A stretch of 64,000 nt of DNA from Tropicibacter naphthalenivorans (GTDB lineage: Bacteria; Pseudomonadota; Alphaproteobacteria; Rhodobacterales; Rhodobacteraceae): NCBI RefSeq assembly GCF_900176475.1, contig NZ_FWXX01000007.1, forward strand, positions 124,001 through 188,000, in the 5' to 3' direction. Shown here piece by piece: positions 36,415-44,673 of the stretch. Positions within the stretch are counted from its first letter, which is position 1, and the number at the start of each line of letters is the position of its first letter. A program made the translations under genes and the position numbers. The notes below the pieces were generated by a model. That model was not told the origin of the DNA. It saw only the letters and a program-made list of their open reading frames with translations, and did no database searches.

Positions 36415-36879
36415 TTAGCCTCCGATGGTCATTTCCAGACGTTGCTCGAACAACGAGCCGTCAAGCGCGGTCGCCGTCAGCCAGACATCCCAATTGCCAG
36501 GATTCAGCGTCTCATAGGCGACGTATTCACGCCCGTTAAAGGCGAACTCGGGCGTCCGGTCCTCGGAGACGTTGGTCGGGCGGCCAACCACGGCAGAGAG
36601 GGTCCCGGCCTGCACCGGGCGACCCTCGTTGTCGGTGATCGACAAGATCAACTTGTCCGCTTCCAGCCGCGCCTCGACGGTCCAGCCAAGGGCTTCTTGT
36701 TCGGCGCGGCGTCGGTCAAAGGTCTGGCTCGCCACGTAGGAATTCTTGACCTCCAGCCCCGGAAAGGTTGCCACTGCATTAACCGCCAAGGCGATGTTCA
36801 CCGTGATGATCACGCCGAAGGCCCCGCCAAAGATCGCCAGCACATGCCAGCCGGTGAGTTTACGCTCTTTCTTTGCCAT
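36415..36879 (-). CDS. ccoH: CcoH/FixH family assembly protein
   Basis: A 154-residue membrane protein with one N-terminal TM helix (LTGWHVLAIFGGAFGVIITVNI, trimmed: about residues 8-31) and a periplasmic beta-rich FixH domain including KNSYVASQTFDRRRAEQEALGW. It stabilises cbb3 subunits during assembly. Its ATG overlaps the last base of the ccoG stop codon region; ccoI follows after 1 bp. Confidence 0.92.
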   Translation of the reverse strand: MAKKERKLTGWHVLAIFGGAFGVIITVNIALAVNAVATFPGLEVKNSYVASQTFDRRRAEQEALGWTVEARLEADKLILSITDNEGRPVQAGTLSAVVGRPTNVSEDRTPEFAFNGREYVAYETLNPGNWDVWLTATALDGSLFEQRLEMTIGG

Positions 36880-38297
36880 CAGTTTGCCCGTCCGTTAAAG
36901 ATGGTGTCCTTGTGCGCGCGTTCGCCGTTGGTCAGGTCTTCGACCCAGAAACGGAACTCGGTGCGTTCCGCTTCGGCCGGGCCCGATCCGCGCGGTGCAA
37001 TGACATAGACCTTTTGAATCAAGGTTTCATTAGCAGGCACGGTGACCGTCTCGTAAGGCGTACCTTCCAGCTGCACGCGCAGGAATTCGTCGCCATTCAG
37101 GGTTACACGGAACGGGCGGTCGTCACCATGTTTGTTCAGCAAGCGCACGTCATAAGTGTTGCGAATCGAGCCATCGGACAGCGTCACAAAGGTCGGATTG
37201 CGCACCGGCGCCACGGTTATTTCAATGTCGGGGCGGATGAACAGCGCAAACACCAGACCAATGCCGACCAAGGACCACAGGGCCGTGTACATCATTGTTC
37301 GCACGCGGAAAATATGCTGCCAGACCGGGCGAGGTGCGTTGCCTTCGCGTTCGCGCGGCTCGTCCGAAAGGGCGAGGTAGTCGATCAGGCCGCGCGGCTT
37401 GCCGATCTTTTCCATCATATCGTCGCAAGCATCAATGCACAGCGCGCAGGTGATGCACTCCAGCTGCTGGCCGTCGCGAATGTCGATCCCCACGGGGCAA
37501 ACGTTAACGCACGCGTTGCAGTCGATACAATCGCCCAGACCTTCGCGCGATTTGCCTTTGCCGCGCGGCTCGCCCCGCCACTCGCGGTAACCGACTGTTA
37601 AGGTGTCTTCGTCCATCATGGCGGCCTGAATGCGCGGCCACGGGCAGGCATAGATGCAGATCTGTTCACGCGCGAACCCACCAAAGAAGAAGGTCGTCAA
37701 CGTCAGGATCAACATCGTCGTATAGGCCACCGGGTGCGCGTTCAGGGTGACCAGATCGCGCAACAACGTTGGTGCGTCGGAGAAATAGAACACCCAAGCG
37801 CCGCCGGTCGCCAGACCGATCAGGAACCAGGCCACCCACTTGGTTGCACGCAGGCGCGCCTTGCGAAAATCCATCTTTTTCTGGCGATGCAGGCGCAGAC
37901 GGGCGTTGCGGTCGCCTTCGATCCAGCGTTCCACCAGAATGAACAGGTCGGTCCAGACGGTTTGCGGGCAGGCATACCCGCACCACACACGGCCCAACGC
38001 CGAGGTGAACAGGAACAGGCCGAGGCCCGCCATGATCAAAAGGCCCGCGACAAAGTAGAATTCGTGCGGCCAAATCTCGATCCAGAAAAAGAAGAAGCGA
38101 CGCCCGGTCAGGTCGATCAGCACCGCCTGATCCGGCAGTTGCGGGCCGCGGTCCCAACGAATCCAAGGGGTTATATAGTAAATCCCAAGCGTGATGATCA
38201 TGATGATCCACTTGAGATTACGGAACTTACCGCTCACGCGCCGGGGGAAAATGGGCTCGCGGGCGGCGTATAAACTGGGGGCAGGATTGTCGGACAC
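36879..38297 (-). CDS. ccoG: cbb3 oxidase accessory ferredoxin-like protein CcoG/FixG
   Basis: A membrane protein proposed to reduce Cu(II) or pass electrons during cbb3 assembly. Five or so TM helices; two [4Fe-4S] sites in CIDCNACVNVCPVGID and CITCALCIDACDD, plus the earlier CGYACPQTVW and CIYACPW Cys motifs; a C-terminal Ig-like FixG domain. I choose GTG at 38297 (472 residues, GGAG 9 nt upstream, N-terminus MSDNPAPSLYAAREPIFPRR as in relatives) over the ATG at 38324, which would coincide with the transcript start predicted from the FNR box at 38360. Confidence 0.93.
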   Translation of the reverse strand: MSDNPAPSLYAAREPIFPRRVSGKFRNLKWIIMIITLGIYYITPWIRWDRGPQLPDQAVLIDLTGRRFFFFWIEIWPHEFYFVAGLLIMAGLGLFLFTSALGRVWCGYACPQTVWTDLFILVERWIEGDRNARLRLHRQKKMDFRKARLRATKWVAWFLIGLATGGAWVFYFSDAPTLLRDLVTLNAHPVAYTTMLILTLTTFFFGGFAREQICIYACPWPRIQAAMMDEDTLTVGYREWRGEPRGKGKSREGLGDCIDCNACVNVCPVGIDIRDGQQLECITCALCIDACDDMMEKIGKPRGLIDYLALSDEPREREGNAPRPVWQHIFRVRTMMYTALWSLVGIGLVFALFIRPDIEITVAPVRNPTFVTLSDGSIRNTYDVRLLNKHGDDRPFRVTLNGDEFLRVQLEGTPYETVTVPANETLIQKVYVIAPRGSGPAEAERTEFRFWVEDLTNGERAHKDTIFNGRAN

Positions 38298-38359
38298 GGG
38301 GAATCGCTCCGTTAATGGCTTCATTGCCGCCCTTGTCCCAATTCGGCGGGGGCGAAGCC

Positions 38360-38373
38360 TTGACCTGTATCAA
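38360..38373 (-). promoter_or_regulatory. FNR box upstream of ccoGHIS
   Basis: TTGAC-CTGT-ATCAA, one base off the perfect FNR/FnrL consensus TTGAT-N4-ATCAA. Its centre lies 41.5 bp upstream of base 38325, the classic activating position, leaving a 27-nt leader to the GTG start of ccoG. Confidence 0.75.
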
Positions 38374-38389
38374 TTTCTGAATGTGGGAT

Positions 38390-39265
38390 TCAGCTTTTCG
38401 CAGCTTCTCGCCGGAGCCAGGCCAAAAACGCCTTGAGCGGCGGGCGCGGTACGCCGGGGCGCGTGACGATATGATAGCCATTCTTACGGTCATCTTCGAA
38501 CAAAACACGCAAGCGGCCCGCCTGAATATCCGGTTCGGCAAAGAGGCGGGCGACAATCGCGACGCCCTGACCTTGGCGCGCCGCTTCGATCATCAGGTTG
38601 CCCGGCATGGCCGAGGTGCCGCGCGTGGCGGCGCGTTCAATGCCGTGCAGAGTGAACCATTCGGTGGCCTCGTTGGTGCCCAGTTCCTGCATCCAATGAT
38701 AGTCGAGCAACTGGCTGGGAGAGGTGATTTCAGCAGTTCCGACCAGCGACGGCGCAGCGACCACAGCCACCGGTGAGGCAAGGAAAAACTCCGAAGTGAG
38801 CCCCGGCCAATCGCCCGAGCCATAGCGAATCGAGACGTCGATGCCGCCGGGTTCCAGCGGCTGAACCTTGGCGCTTGGGTCAATCATCAGACTGATATCC
38901 GGATGTTTTTCCCGGAACCGGGCAAGGCGGGGCATCAGCCAAGCGGCGGCCAGGGTCGGCGTGGTCGAAACCTGCAAAGGCCGTGTGGCATCCGCGCCGG
39001 TCAGCGCTTCGGCCACTTGGATCATGGTGCCGAACCCCTCGAGCAGGGCGCGCGCCAACGTTTCGCCTTCGGGCGTTAAAGTGGCCTGCCGTTTGCTGCG
39101 GTCCAAGAGCGCGTGGCCGAGGTGGCTTTCGAGCGCGCGGATCTGCTGGCTGATCGCGGCATGGCTTACATTCAGCGCATCCCCGGCCTGTGTGACGGAC
39201 CGGGTTTGCGCATAGGCCGCAAAGGCTCGCAGCGCAGACAGCGGGGGAAGGGCGGACCAGTTCAT
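38390..39265 (-). CDS. LysR-family transcriptional regulator (GcvA-like)
   Basis: A 291-residue LTTR. N-terminal winged HTH: LSALRAFAAYAQTRSVTQAGDALNVSHAAISQQIRALE (key part NVSHAAISQQIRALE, about 33-47). The effector domain includes RYGSGDWPGL, a segment characteristic of the GcvA/AmpR-like branch (its usual form is RYGxGxWPGL). The start at 39265 is preferred to 39328. A palindromic T-N11-A box sits 2 bp upstream, suggesting autoregulation. Targets unknown; the divergent small ORF at 39361 is one candidate. Confidence 0.9.
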   Translation of the reverse strand: MNWSALPPLSALRAFAAYAQTRSVTQAGDALNVSHAAISQQIRALESHLGHALLDRSKRQATLTPEGETLARALLEGFGTMIQVAEALTGADATRPLQVSTTPTLAAAWLMPRLARFREKHPDISLMIDPSAKVQPLEPGGIDVSIRYGSGDWPGLTSEFFLASPVAVVAAPSLVGTAEITSPSQLLDYHWMQELGTNEATEWFTLHGIERAATRGTSAMPGNLMIEAARQGQGVAIVARLFAEPDIQAGRLRVLFEDDRKNGYHIVTRPGVPRPPLKAFLAWLRREAAKS

Positions 39266-39267
39266 AT

Positions 39268-39282
39268 GTAATCCAGGCTTAC
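39268..39282. promoter_or_regulatory. LysR-type T-N11-A box
   Basis: GTAA-N7-TTAC, a perfect dyad containing the T-N11-A core, directly upstream of the LysR-family ATG in the divergent gap. Its position would let the regulator block its own expression. Confidence 0.45.
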
Positions 39283-39360
39283 ACGGCGCATTTCTTCCTG
39301 AGTGGCATGGGCCGCGCCAATCCGTCAAGGATCAGGCATGGACCACGAAAGGAGACGACC

Positions 39361-39507
39361 ATGTTCGGCATTTACGCCCATAGCTTTTTGACCGCCACGC
39401 GCAGCGATGCCGTGCGTGATCCCCGCGAGATGCGGCCCGGACCGTGCCCCGGCACAGACGCGGCTTTGCGCCGGATCGAGGCCAAGACCGAGGTACGCGA
39501 TGATTGA
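39361..39507 (+). CDS. Small hypothetical protein divergent from the LysR gene
   Basis: A 48-residue ORF, MFGIYAHSFLTATRSDAVRD at the start, then a charged, Pro/Arg-rich remainder. AAAGGAGA ends 6 nt before the ATG, the main support. It sits 95 bp from the divergent LysR gene, a common place for a regulated small gene. No domain, signal peptide or membrane segment is visible, and I do not recognise it. It could be a regulated leader peptide or a chance ORF. Confidence 0.45.
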   Translation: MFGIYAHSFLTATRSDAVRDPREMRPGPCPGTDAALRRIEAKTEVRDD

Positions 39508-39552
39508 TCCGATTGTGCTGTGCCGTCACGCGCTGCCGCCCGCCGGGCTGCC

Positions 39553-39777
39553 TCAGATCAAGCGCAGCGTGAAGGCCGCCCAAGACGTCAGATGAACGGC
39601 CGTCATCACAACGGCGACCCAGAAAGAGACCAAACCCAAGGGCGTCGCGAGTGTGCGGCGCCCGATGTCGTCCAGGCTGATCCCGCGCGCGGCCAGTCGG
39701 CGGCGACAGTACAGATGCACCGCCAAAGCGCCGAAAAGAACAAGACCGCTGAGAACAAGCCAAGTGAGCGAGGACAT
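39553..39777 (-). CDS. Small two-helix membrane protein
   Basis: A 74-residue protein with TM helices at about 4-22 (LTWLVLSGLVLFGALAVHLY) and 52-70 (LGLVSFWVAVVMTAVHL) joined by a basic loop (CRRRLAARGISLDDIGRR). GAAGAGG lies 5 nt before the ATG at 39777. I do not recognise the family. It lies downstream of ccoP on the same strand but beyond two terminator-like hairpins, and an FNR box is located about 200 bp upstream, so it may be a microaerobically expressed protein. Confidence 0.6.
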   Translation of the reverse strand: MSSLTWLVLSGLVLFGALAVHLYCRRRLAARGISLDDIGRRTLATPLGLVSFWVAVVMTAVHLTSWAAFTLRLI

Positions 39778-39832
39778 GATCCTCTTCCGTGCTGCGACAC
39801 GTCTTTGAAACATAAATCGGCGGAAAAGAAAA

Positions 39833-39880
39833 TGCGTCGGTGCCCTAGGAAACGCGCGAACAGGACAGGGCACCGACGCA
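39833..39880 (-). terminator. Strong intrinsic terminator or leader hairpin, minus strand
   Basis: A perfect 14-bp inverted repeat (39833-39846 with 39867-39880) with a 20-nt loop, followed on the minus strand by TTTTCTTTTCC. It lies 55 bp upstream of the small membrane-protein start. Confidence 0.75.
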
Positions 39881-39938
39881 ATACGCCCCGGCCCGAAGGC
39901 GAGGGGTATGTGGACCGGGGGGAGGGCCCCGGCTTATG
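39833..39938 (-). ncRNA. Candidate FNR-dependent small RNA (about 105 nt)
   Basis: On the minus strand an FNR box (centre 39979.5), a -10-like CATAGT at 39950-39945 and a predicted start at 39938 have exact class II spacing (-41.5). The transcript would be GC-rich with two short internal stems, contains no ATG before the terminator, and ends at the 14-bp hairpin plus T-tract. It could also be the leader of the mRNA for the downstream membrane protein with an attenuator. Inference from sequence only. Confidence 0.4.
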
Positions 39939-39972
39939 TCCCTGACTATGCCTGCACCTTGGTGATGCTGCT

Positions 39973-39986
39973 TTGACATGGGTCAA
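39973..39986. promoter_or_regulatory. FNR-type box downstream of ccoP
   Basis: TTGAC-ATGG-GTCAA, a full dyad of the FNR family. NnrR/Dnr-type regulators recognise the same outline (TTG-N8-CAA), so the factor is not certain. Confidence 0.6.
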
Positions 39987-40063
39987 GTTTTTTGGCGTAA
40001 TTCATTGTTTGCAAAGATTATTTTCCGTGCATCTTTTCGGGCGTAGACCCCGTCTGCGCATAG

Positions 40064-40100
40064 AAAAACGGGCCGAAGCAATGCCTCGGCCCGTCGTTTT
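40064..40100. terminator. Terminator of ccoNOQP (bidirectional)
   Basis: An 11-bp stem with one wobble (40068-40078 with 40084-40094); TTTTTC follows on the minus strand, 50 bp after the ccoP stop, and CGTTTTTCG on the plus strand. Confidence 0.85.
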
Positions 40101-40119
40101 TCGTCAGTCCCGCAAAGGG

Positions 40120-41007
40120 TTACTCGGTGGCTTCGCCGCCGCCCAGACCGTGGACATAGGTTGCCACGGCGCGAATCTCGGCCTCGGAGAGGCGCTCGTT
40201 CCAGTTGGGCATCACGCCGTAGCGTGCATTCCAGACTGTCTCGTGGATGTCCTCGTAGGACCCGCCGTACAGCCAGATCTGGTCCGCCAGGTTTGGCGCA
40301 CCCTGAAAGCGGTCGCCGGTGCCGTCTTCGGCGTGGCAGGCGGCGCAGTTGTCTTCAAAGACAACCTGACCGGCCTCGACCAGAGAGGCATCCTGCGGCG
40401 CGGCGCCCGAGAGGGTCATCACGTAATTCACGACCTGATCCACCTCTTCAGAGGCCAGCAGCTCGTCGCGCCCGAATGCAGGCATCTCAGAGTAGCGGGC
40501 TTCGTCGTCGGTTTCGTTCCGGATGCCGTGGGCGATCGTGTACTGAATGTCCTCGATCGTACCGCCCCAGAGCCAGTCGTCGTCGAGCAGGGCAGGGTAG
40601 CCCTTGGCACCGGCGCCGTTGGTCTGGTGACACTGAATACACCACGTGTTGAACACGGCCTTACCGGCGTTCTGCGCGTAGCGGTTCAGGTCGGTGCCCG
40701 TCGCGGACGCCAGCTGCACCATGTCGGCGTCAACCAGTTCCTGGTTGATCCCGGCGTTGGCTTCGGTGACGCGGGCGATATCCTCGGCCACCTCACCGCG
40801 GGTCGAAAAGCCCAGCAGCCCCGGCGTTGCGGCCTTGATGCCCGGCCATGCGGGGTAGGCGATGGTGTAGCCAATTCCCCAGATGATGCAGGCATAGAAG
40901 GTGTACAACCACCAACGCGGCATCGGCTTGTCATACTCGCGAATACCGTCCCACTCGTGGCCGGTCGTCGGGTAGTCGTGCTCGTCGTGCTTTTTGTTGT
41001 CGCTCAT
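40120..41007 (-). CDS. ccoP: cbb3-type cytochrome c oxidase subunit III (dihaem CcoP)
   Basis: Membrane-anchored dihaem cytochrome c that passes electrons to CcoO/CcoN. 295 residues: a short acidic N-terminus, one TM helix (about 31-52, WWLYTFYACIIWGIGYTIAY), then two cytochrome c domains with CIQCH (about 122) and CAACH (about 222), each followed by a Met ligand region (SEMPAFG; GVMPNWN). Third of the structural genes after ccoQ, separated by 12 bp. Confidence 0.97.
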   Translation of the reverse strand: MSDNKKHDEHDYPTTGHEWDGIREYDKPMPRWWLYTFYACIIWGIGYTIAYPAWPGIKAATPGLLGFSTRGEVAEDIARVTEANAGINQELVDADMVQLASATGTDLNRYAQNAGKAVFNTWCIQCHQTNGAGAKGYPALLDDDWLWGGTIEDIQYTIAHGIRNETDDEARYSEMPAFGRDELLASEEVDQVVNYVMTLSGAAPQDASLVEAGQVVFEDNCAACHAEDGTGDRFQGAPNLADQIWLYGGSYEDIHETVWNARYGVMPNWNERLSEAEIRAVATYVHGLGGGEATE

Positions 41008-41019
41008 ATCCCGACCTCC

Positions 41020-41187
41020 TTATTCGGCGGGTTTGTCATCGTGACGGAACGGGATGTTGGCCACATCTTCGTGGAGGCTGCGCGATCCGGGCCGAAAGGC
41101 CCAGAACACGATCCCCATGAAGAAGGCGAACATCGCCAGAAGCGCCCAGCTGTCTGCAAGTTGCCGAAGGAACGAATAGGTTTCCAT
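41020..41187 (-). CDS. ccoQ: cbb3 oxidase subunit IV (CcoQ)
   Basis: A 55-residue membrane protein, METYSFLRQLADSWALLAMF at the start with one TM helix through residue 30, then FRPGSRSLHEDVANIPFRHD, a CcoQ-like tail. CcoQ stabilises the complex and in Rhodobacter takes part in redox signalling to the PrrBA system. Located between ccoO (13 bp) and ccoP, with GGAGAGG before its ATG. Confidence 0.95.
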   Translation of the reverse strand: METYSFLRQLADSWALLAMFAFFMGIVFWAFRPGSRSLHEDVANIPFRHDDKPAE

Positions 41188-41199
41188 GCGTCCTCTCCT

Positions 41200-41931
41200 T
41201 TAGCGGCTTGCGTCAGGCGTGAAGGTCGAGAAATCGACCAGCGTGCCCAGCATTTGCAGGTAAGCGATCAGCGCGTCAGCCTCGGAGATCCCCGGCTGGC
41301 CGTCAAAGTTACGCACGTTCACGCTTTCTTCGCCGTAGCGTTCCAGCAGACCGTCATAGTCGGCATCCGGGTCACCCTGCGCGAGGAAGTCGGCCTGACC
41401 GTTCTCGATCATCTCGTCGGTGTAAGGCACGCCGACCAGGCGGTGCGTCTTCATCAGGTCAGAGATGTACTCGCCTTCGATCAGCTTGGCTTCGAGAAAG
41501 CCGTACTTGGGCATGACCGATTCCGGCACAACCGACTGCGGGTCGCGCAGGTGATCGATGTGCCATTCGTCCGAGTAGCGGCCGCCCACACGGGCGAGAT
41601 CCGGGCCAGTGCGCTTGGAGCCCCACTGGAACGGGTGGTCGTACTGCGATTCCGCTGCAAGGCTGTAGTGGCCGTAGCGTTCGACTTCGTCACGCATCGG
41701 GCGGATCATCTGCGAGTGGCAGACATAGCAGCCCTCGCGGATGTAGACGTCCCGGCCCGCCAGTTCCAGCGGGGTGTAGGGGCGCATACCTTCCACGTCC
41801 TCGATGGTGTTTTCGAGGTAAAAGAGCGGCACGATCTGCACCAGACCCCCGATCGTCACCACCAGGAAGGCAAAGATTGCCAGCAGCGAGACGTTCCGTT
41901 CGAGGATCGCGTGTTTGTTGAGAATACCCAT
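41200..41931 (-). CDS. ccoO: cbb3 oxidase subunit II (monohaem CcoO)
   Basis: Membrane-anchored monohaem cytochrome c subunit, 243 residues. One TM helix (about 14-35), then the haem c site [15 protein letters not shown] (CxxCH near residue 69) and conserved [30 protein letters not shown], of which [10 protein letters not shown] is diagnostic. Second gene of ccoNOQP, 12 bp after ccoN. Confidence 0.97.
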   Translation of the reverse strand: MGILNKHAILERNVSLLAIFAFLVVTIGGLVQIVPLFYLENTIEDVEGMRPYTPLELAGRDVYIREGCYVCHSQMIRPMRDEVERYGHYSLAAESQYDHPFQWGSKRTGPDLARVGGRYSDEWHIDHLRDPQSVVPESVMPKYGFLEAKLIEGEYISDLMKTHRLVGVPYTDEMIENGQADFLAQGDPDADYDGLLERYGEESVNVRNFDGQPGISEADALIAYLQMLGTLVDFSTFTPDASR

Positions 41932-41943
41932 TATACCAGCTCC

Positions 41944-43554
41944 TTATTCTGCCGGCGTGGCATGGGCCGCAGCGGCGGAGGCTTCGACAGCCGGAGCGCG
42001 CTTAACGGTCATCCACAGGTTGTAGCACATGATCACGCCACCTGCGACGTACAGCACACCGCCCAGAGCACGCACAACGTACATCGGGAATTTGGCGGCC
42101 ACGGTGTCGGCAAAGGTGTTCACGAGGAAGCCGTTGGCATCCACTTCGCGCCACATCAGGCCTTCCATGATGCCGGTCACCCACATGGAGGCGGCGTAGA
42201 AGACGATGCCGATGGTCGCCAGCCAGAAGTGCCAGGACACCATGGACAGGCTATACAGACGCTCGCGGTTCCACAGTTTCGGCACCAGGTAGTACAACGC
42301 ACCAAAGGTGATCATGCCGTTCCAACCCAGCGCACCAGAGTGCACGTGACCAATGGTCCAGTCGGTGTAGTGGCTCAGCGAGTTCACAGCGCGGATGGAC
42401 ATCATCGGGCCTTCGAAGGTCGACATGCCGTAGAAGCCAACCGAGATCACCATCATACGGATGACGGGGTCGGTGCGCAGCTTGTCCCATGCGCCGGACA
42501 GGGTCATCAGGCCGTTGATCATGCCACCCCAGGACGGCATCCACAGCACGATCGAGAACACCATGCCAAGGGTCGAGGCCCAGTCAGGCAGCGCGGTGTA
42601 GTGCAGGTGGTGGGGGCCCGCCCAGATATAGATGAAGATCAGCGCCCAGAAGTGGATGATCGACAGCTTGTACGAGAACACCGGACGTTCGGCCTGCTTG
42701 GGGATGAAGTAGTACATCATCCCGAGGAAGCCCGCGGTCAGGAAGAAGCCCACAGCATTGTGGCCGTACCACCACTGGGTCATTGCGTCTTGCACGCCGC
42801 TGAACACCTGCACCGACTTGGAGCCAAAGATCGACACCGGGATGGACAGGTTGTTGAACACGTGCAGCATGGCCACGGTGATGATGAACGACAGGTAGAA
42901 CCAGTTCGCCACGTAGATGTGCGGCTCTTTGCGCTTGACCAGCGTGCCGACGAAGACCGCCAGATAGACCAGCCAAACGATGGTCAGCCACAGGTCAACG
43001 TACCACTCGGGCTCTGCGTATTCCTTGGACTGGGTGCCGCCCAACAGGTAGCCCGTCGCGGCCAGCACGATGAACAGGTTGTAGCCCCAGAACACGAACC
43101 ACGCCATGTTGCCGCCCCAAAGGCGCGCAGCAGAGGTCCGCTGTACAACGTAAAAAGACGTTGCGATCAGCGCGTTACCACCAAATGCAAAAATCACCGC
43201 ACTGGTGTGCAGCGGGCGCAGGCGGCCAAAGTTCGCGTAACCTTCGGCCCACTCAAAGTTGAGCACCGGAAAGGCCAGCTGGGTGGCGATGAACGTCCCG
43301 GCGATAAAACCGATCACGCCCCAAAAGGCGGTGGCAATCACGCCGGCGCGTACCACGCCATCCATATATTCGTTTTGCGGAGCCGGCGTGACCGGCTCAT
43401 CGGTGCGGCGCAAGACCCACAAGAACATCCCCGCCGATACCAGCAGGATGATGATCATATGGACCATGTAAGCCACATCACGTGCGTAATTGGCTGCGAT
43501 CATTGCGAAAATCGCGATCACGCCAAGCACGATGAGCTTGAGATAGTTCAACAT
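41944..43554 (-). CDS. ccoN: cbb3 oxidase subunit I (CcoN)
   Basis: Catalytic haem-copper oxidase subunit that reduces O2 to water at high affinity and pumps protons. 536 residues, about 12 to 14 TM helices, with the low-spin haem His in [11 protein letters not shown], the CuB/haem b3 region [14 protein letters not shown] and [17 protein letters not shown] (His pair), and [11 protein letters not shown] near residue 400. Preceded by a perfect FNR box. First gene of ccoNOQP. Confidence 0.98.
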   Translation of the reverse strand: MLNYLKLIVLGVIAIFAMIAANYARDVAYMVHMIIILLVSAGMFLWVLRRTDEPVTPAPQNEYMDGVVRAGVIATAFWGVIGFIAGTFIATQLAFPVLNFEWAEGYANFGRLRPLHTSAVIFAFGGNALIATSFYVVQRTSAARLWGGNMAWFVFWGYNLFIVLAATGYLLGGTQSKEYAEPEWYVDLWLTIVWLVYLAVFVGTLVKRKEPHIYVANWFYLSFIITVAMLHVFNNLSIPVSIFGSKSVQVFSGVQDAMTQWWYGHNAVGFFLTAGFLGMMYYFIPKQAERPVFSYKLSIIHFWALIFIYIWAGPHHLHYTALPDWASTLGMVFSIVLWMPSWGGMINGLMTLSGAWDKLRTDPVIRMMVISVGFYGMSTFEGPMMSIRAVNSLSHYTDWTIGHVHSGALGWNGMITFGALYYLVPKLWNRERLYSLSMVSWHFWLATIGIVFYAASMWVTGIMEGLMWREVDANGFLVNTFADTVAAKFPMYVVRALGGVLYVAGGVIMCYNLWMTVKRAPAVEASAAAAHATPAE

Positions 43555-43644
43555 GTTTCGTCCCTTCGTCTGACGCGCACGATTCGTCCCGCCGTGCGCG
43601 CGGTTTGACTAGGACGTATTTGCGCGTTCAAGCTTAAGGCGACA

Positions 43645-43658
43645 TTGATCTGCATCAA
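43645..43658 (-). promoter_or_regulatory. Perfect FNR box for ccoNOQP
   Basis: TTGAT-CTGC-ATCAA matches the consensus at every core base. Positioned at -41.5 it predicts a ccoN transcript start near 43610, with AAATAC at about -10. Confidence 0.85.
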
Positions 43659-43676
43659 TGGATGCGGCTCTCGTTA

Positions 43677-43690
43677 TTGACCCGCGTCAA
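43677..43690 (+). promoter_or_regulatory. FNR box for the universal stress protein gene
   Basis: TTGAC-CCGC-GTCAA. At -41.5 it predicts a plus-strand start near 43725, with TAGCGT in the -10 region, 22 nt before the usp ATG. With the box at 43645 it makes a divergent, FNR-controlled promoter pair. Confidence 0.75.
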
Positions 43691-43746
43691 AGTGCGCCGC
43701 TTTTTCATCCGCTAGCGTGAGGGGGATAGCGGTTCAGGAGGATAGG

Positions 43747-44586
43747 ATGGCCTTCAATACAATACTTACGGTGTGCACGGATGCGGATTTGCTGAACGTC
43801 ACGCTGGATCACGCAGCCGAGCTGGCGACGGCCCAGGATGCGCATTTGGACGTGATGTGCCTTGGCGTGGATCGCACGCAGACCGGGTACTATTACGCCG
43901 GGGCCAATGCGATGGTCCTGCAAGAGGCCTTGACCCGCGCGCAGGCCGAAGCCGAAGAGCTGGAAAAGCTGGCGCGCGCGCGTTTGAACAATGTCGAATG
44001 CCGCTGGGGCTTGGAAAGCGGTGTGGCGCAACTGGCCGACATTGGCCGCCACGTTGCGGCGCGGGCGCGGTTCACCGATCTGGTGGTCTTGCCCAAACCT
44101 TATGGCGATGACCACGGGATCGAGCTGGAACCGGTGCTCGAAGGGGCGCTGTTCCAAGGCCAAGTGCCCGTTCTGGTGGTGCCAGATGATGTGACGCCCC
44201 CGGCCAACCCCAAGCGGATCGTGATTGGCTGGAATGAAAGCTCCGAGGCGCTGCGCGCTGTGCGTGCGGCCCTGCCGGCGTTGCAGCAGGCGGACGCGGT
44301 GCATGTGGTGGTGATCGACCCGCCGAAACATGGCCCGAACCGCTCGGATCCGGGCGGCGCGCTGTCGCAGTTCCTCGCCCGTCATGGTGTCAAAGCCGAG
44401 ATCGACGTGCTGTCGAAAACCATGCCGCGCGTGTCCGACGTGATGCAGCGCCATGTGGCGGATGTGGACGCCGACATGATCGTGATGGGCGCTTATGGGC
44501 ACTCGCGCTTCCGCGAAGCGATCCTTGGCGGGGCCACCCGCAACATGCTGGAGCACGCCAAGGTCGCTGTGTTTATGGCGCACTGA
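43747..44586 (+). CDS. Universal stress protein (tandem UspA)
   Basis: A 279-residue protein with two UspA-type domains. The second half has the ATP-binding pattern GAYGHSRFREAILGGATRNML (G-x2-G-x9-G-S/T type; key part GAYGHSRFREAILGG), while the first (residues 1-140) is more degenerate. Divergent from ccoN and placed behind its own FNR box, as seen for usp genes linked to fnrL in other Rhodobacteraceae. The start at 43747 follows CAGGAGGATAGG. Exact role in low-oxygen stress unknown. Confidence 0.9.
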   Translation: MAFNTILTVCTDADLLNVTLDHAAELATAQDAHLDVMCLGVDRTQTGYYYAGANAMVLQEALTRAQAEAEELEKLARARLNNVECRWGLESGVAQLADIGRHVAARARFTDLVVLPKPYGDDHGIELEPVLEGALFQGQVPVLVVPDDVTPPANPKRIVIGWNESSEALRAVRAALPALQQADAVHVVVIDPPKHGPNRSDPGGALSQFLARHGVKAEIDVLSKTMPRVSDVMQRHVADVDADMIVMGAYGHSRFREAILGGATRNMLEHAKVAVFMAH

Positions 44587-44626
44587 AGCCTGCTGCGCCG
44601 AGTGGTGAAAGGTGGCGAAAACGAAG

Positions 44627-44655
44627 AGGGCGGCCCGTTTGGACCGCCCTTTTTC
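44627..44655 (+). terminator. Intrinsic terminator after usp
   Basis: AGGGCGG (44627-44633) pairs with CCGCCCT (44644-44650), then TTTTTC; between convergent usp and fnrL. Confidence 0.85.
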
Positions 44656-44673
44656 ACGCGTTCTGCGCGTGGA

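Noticed and set aside
39500-39595. A 31-codon ORF (MIDPIVLCRH...) after the small LysR-divergent ORF
   Set aside because: Very short, no Shine-Dalgarno at proper spacing, and it overlaps the 3' end of the minus-strand membrane-protein gene.
39973-43608. A 1211-codon open frame on the plus strand across the cco genes
   Set aside because: It is antisense to ccoP, ccoQ, ccoO and ccoN, all with clear families; long antisense frames are common in high-GC DNA. Its product is His/Val/Gln-rich with no domain.
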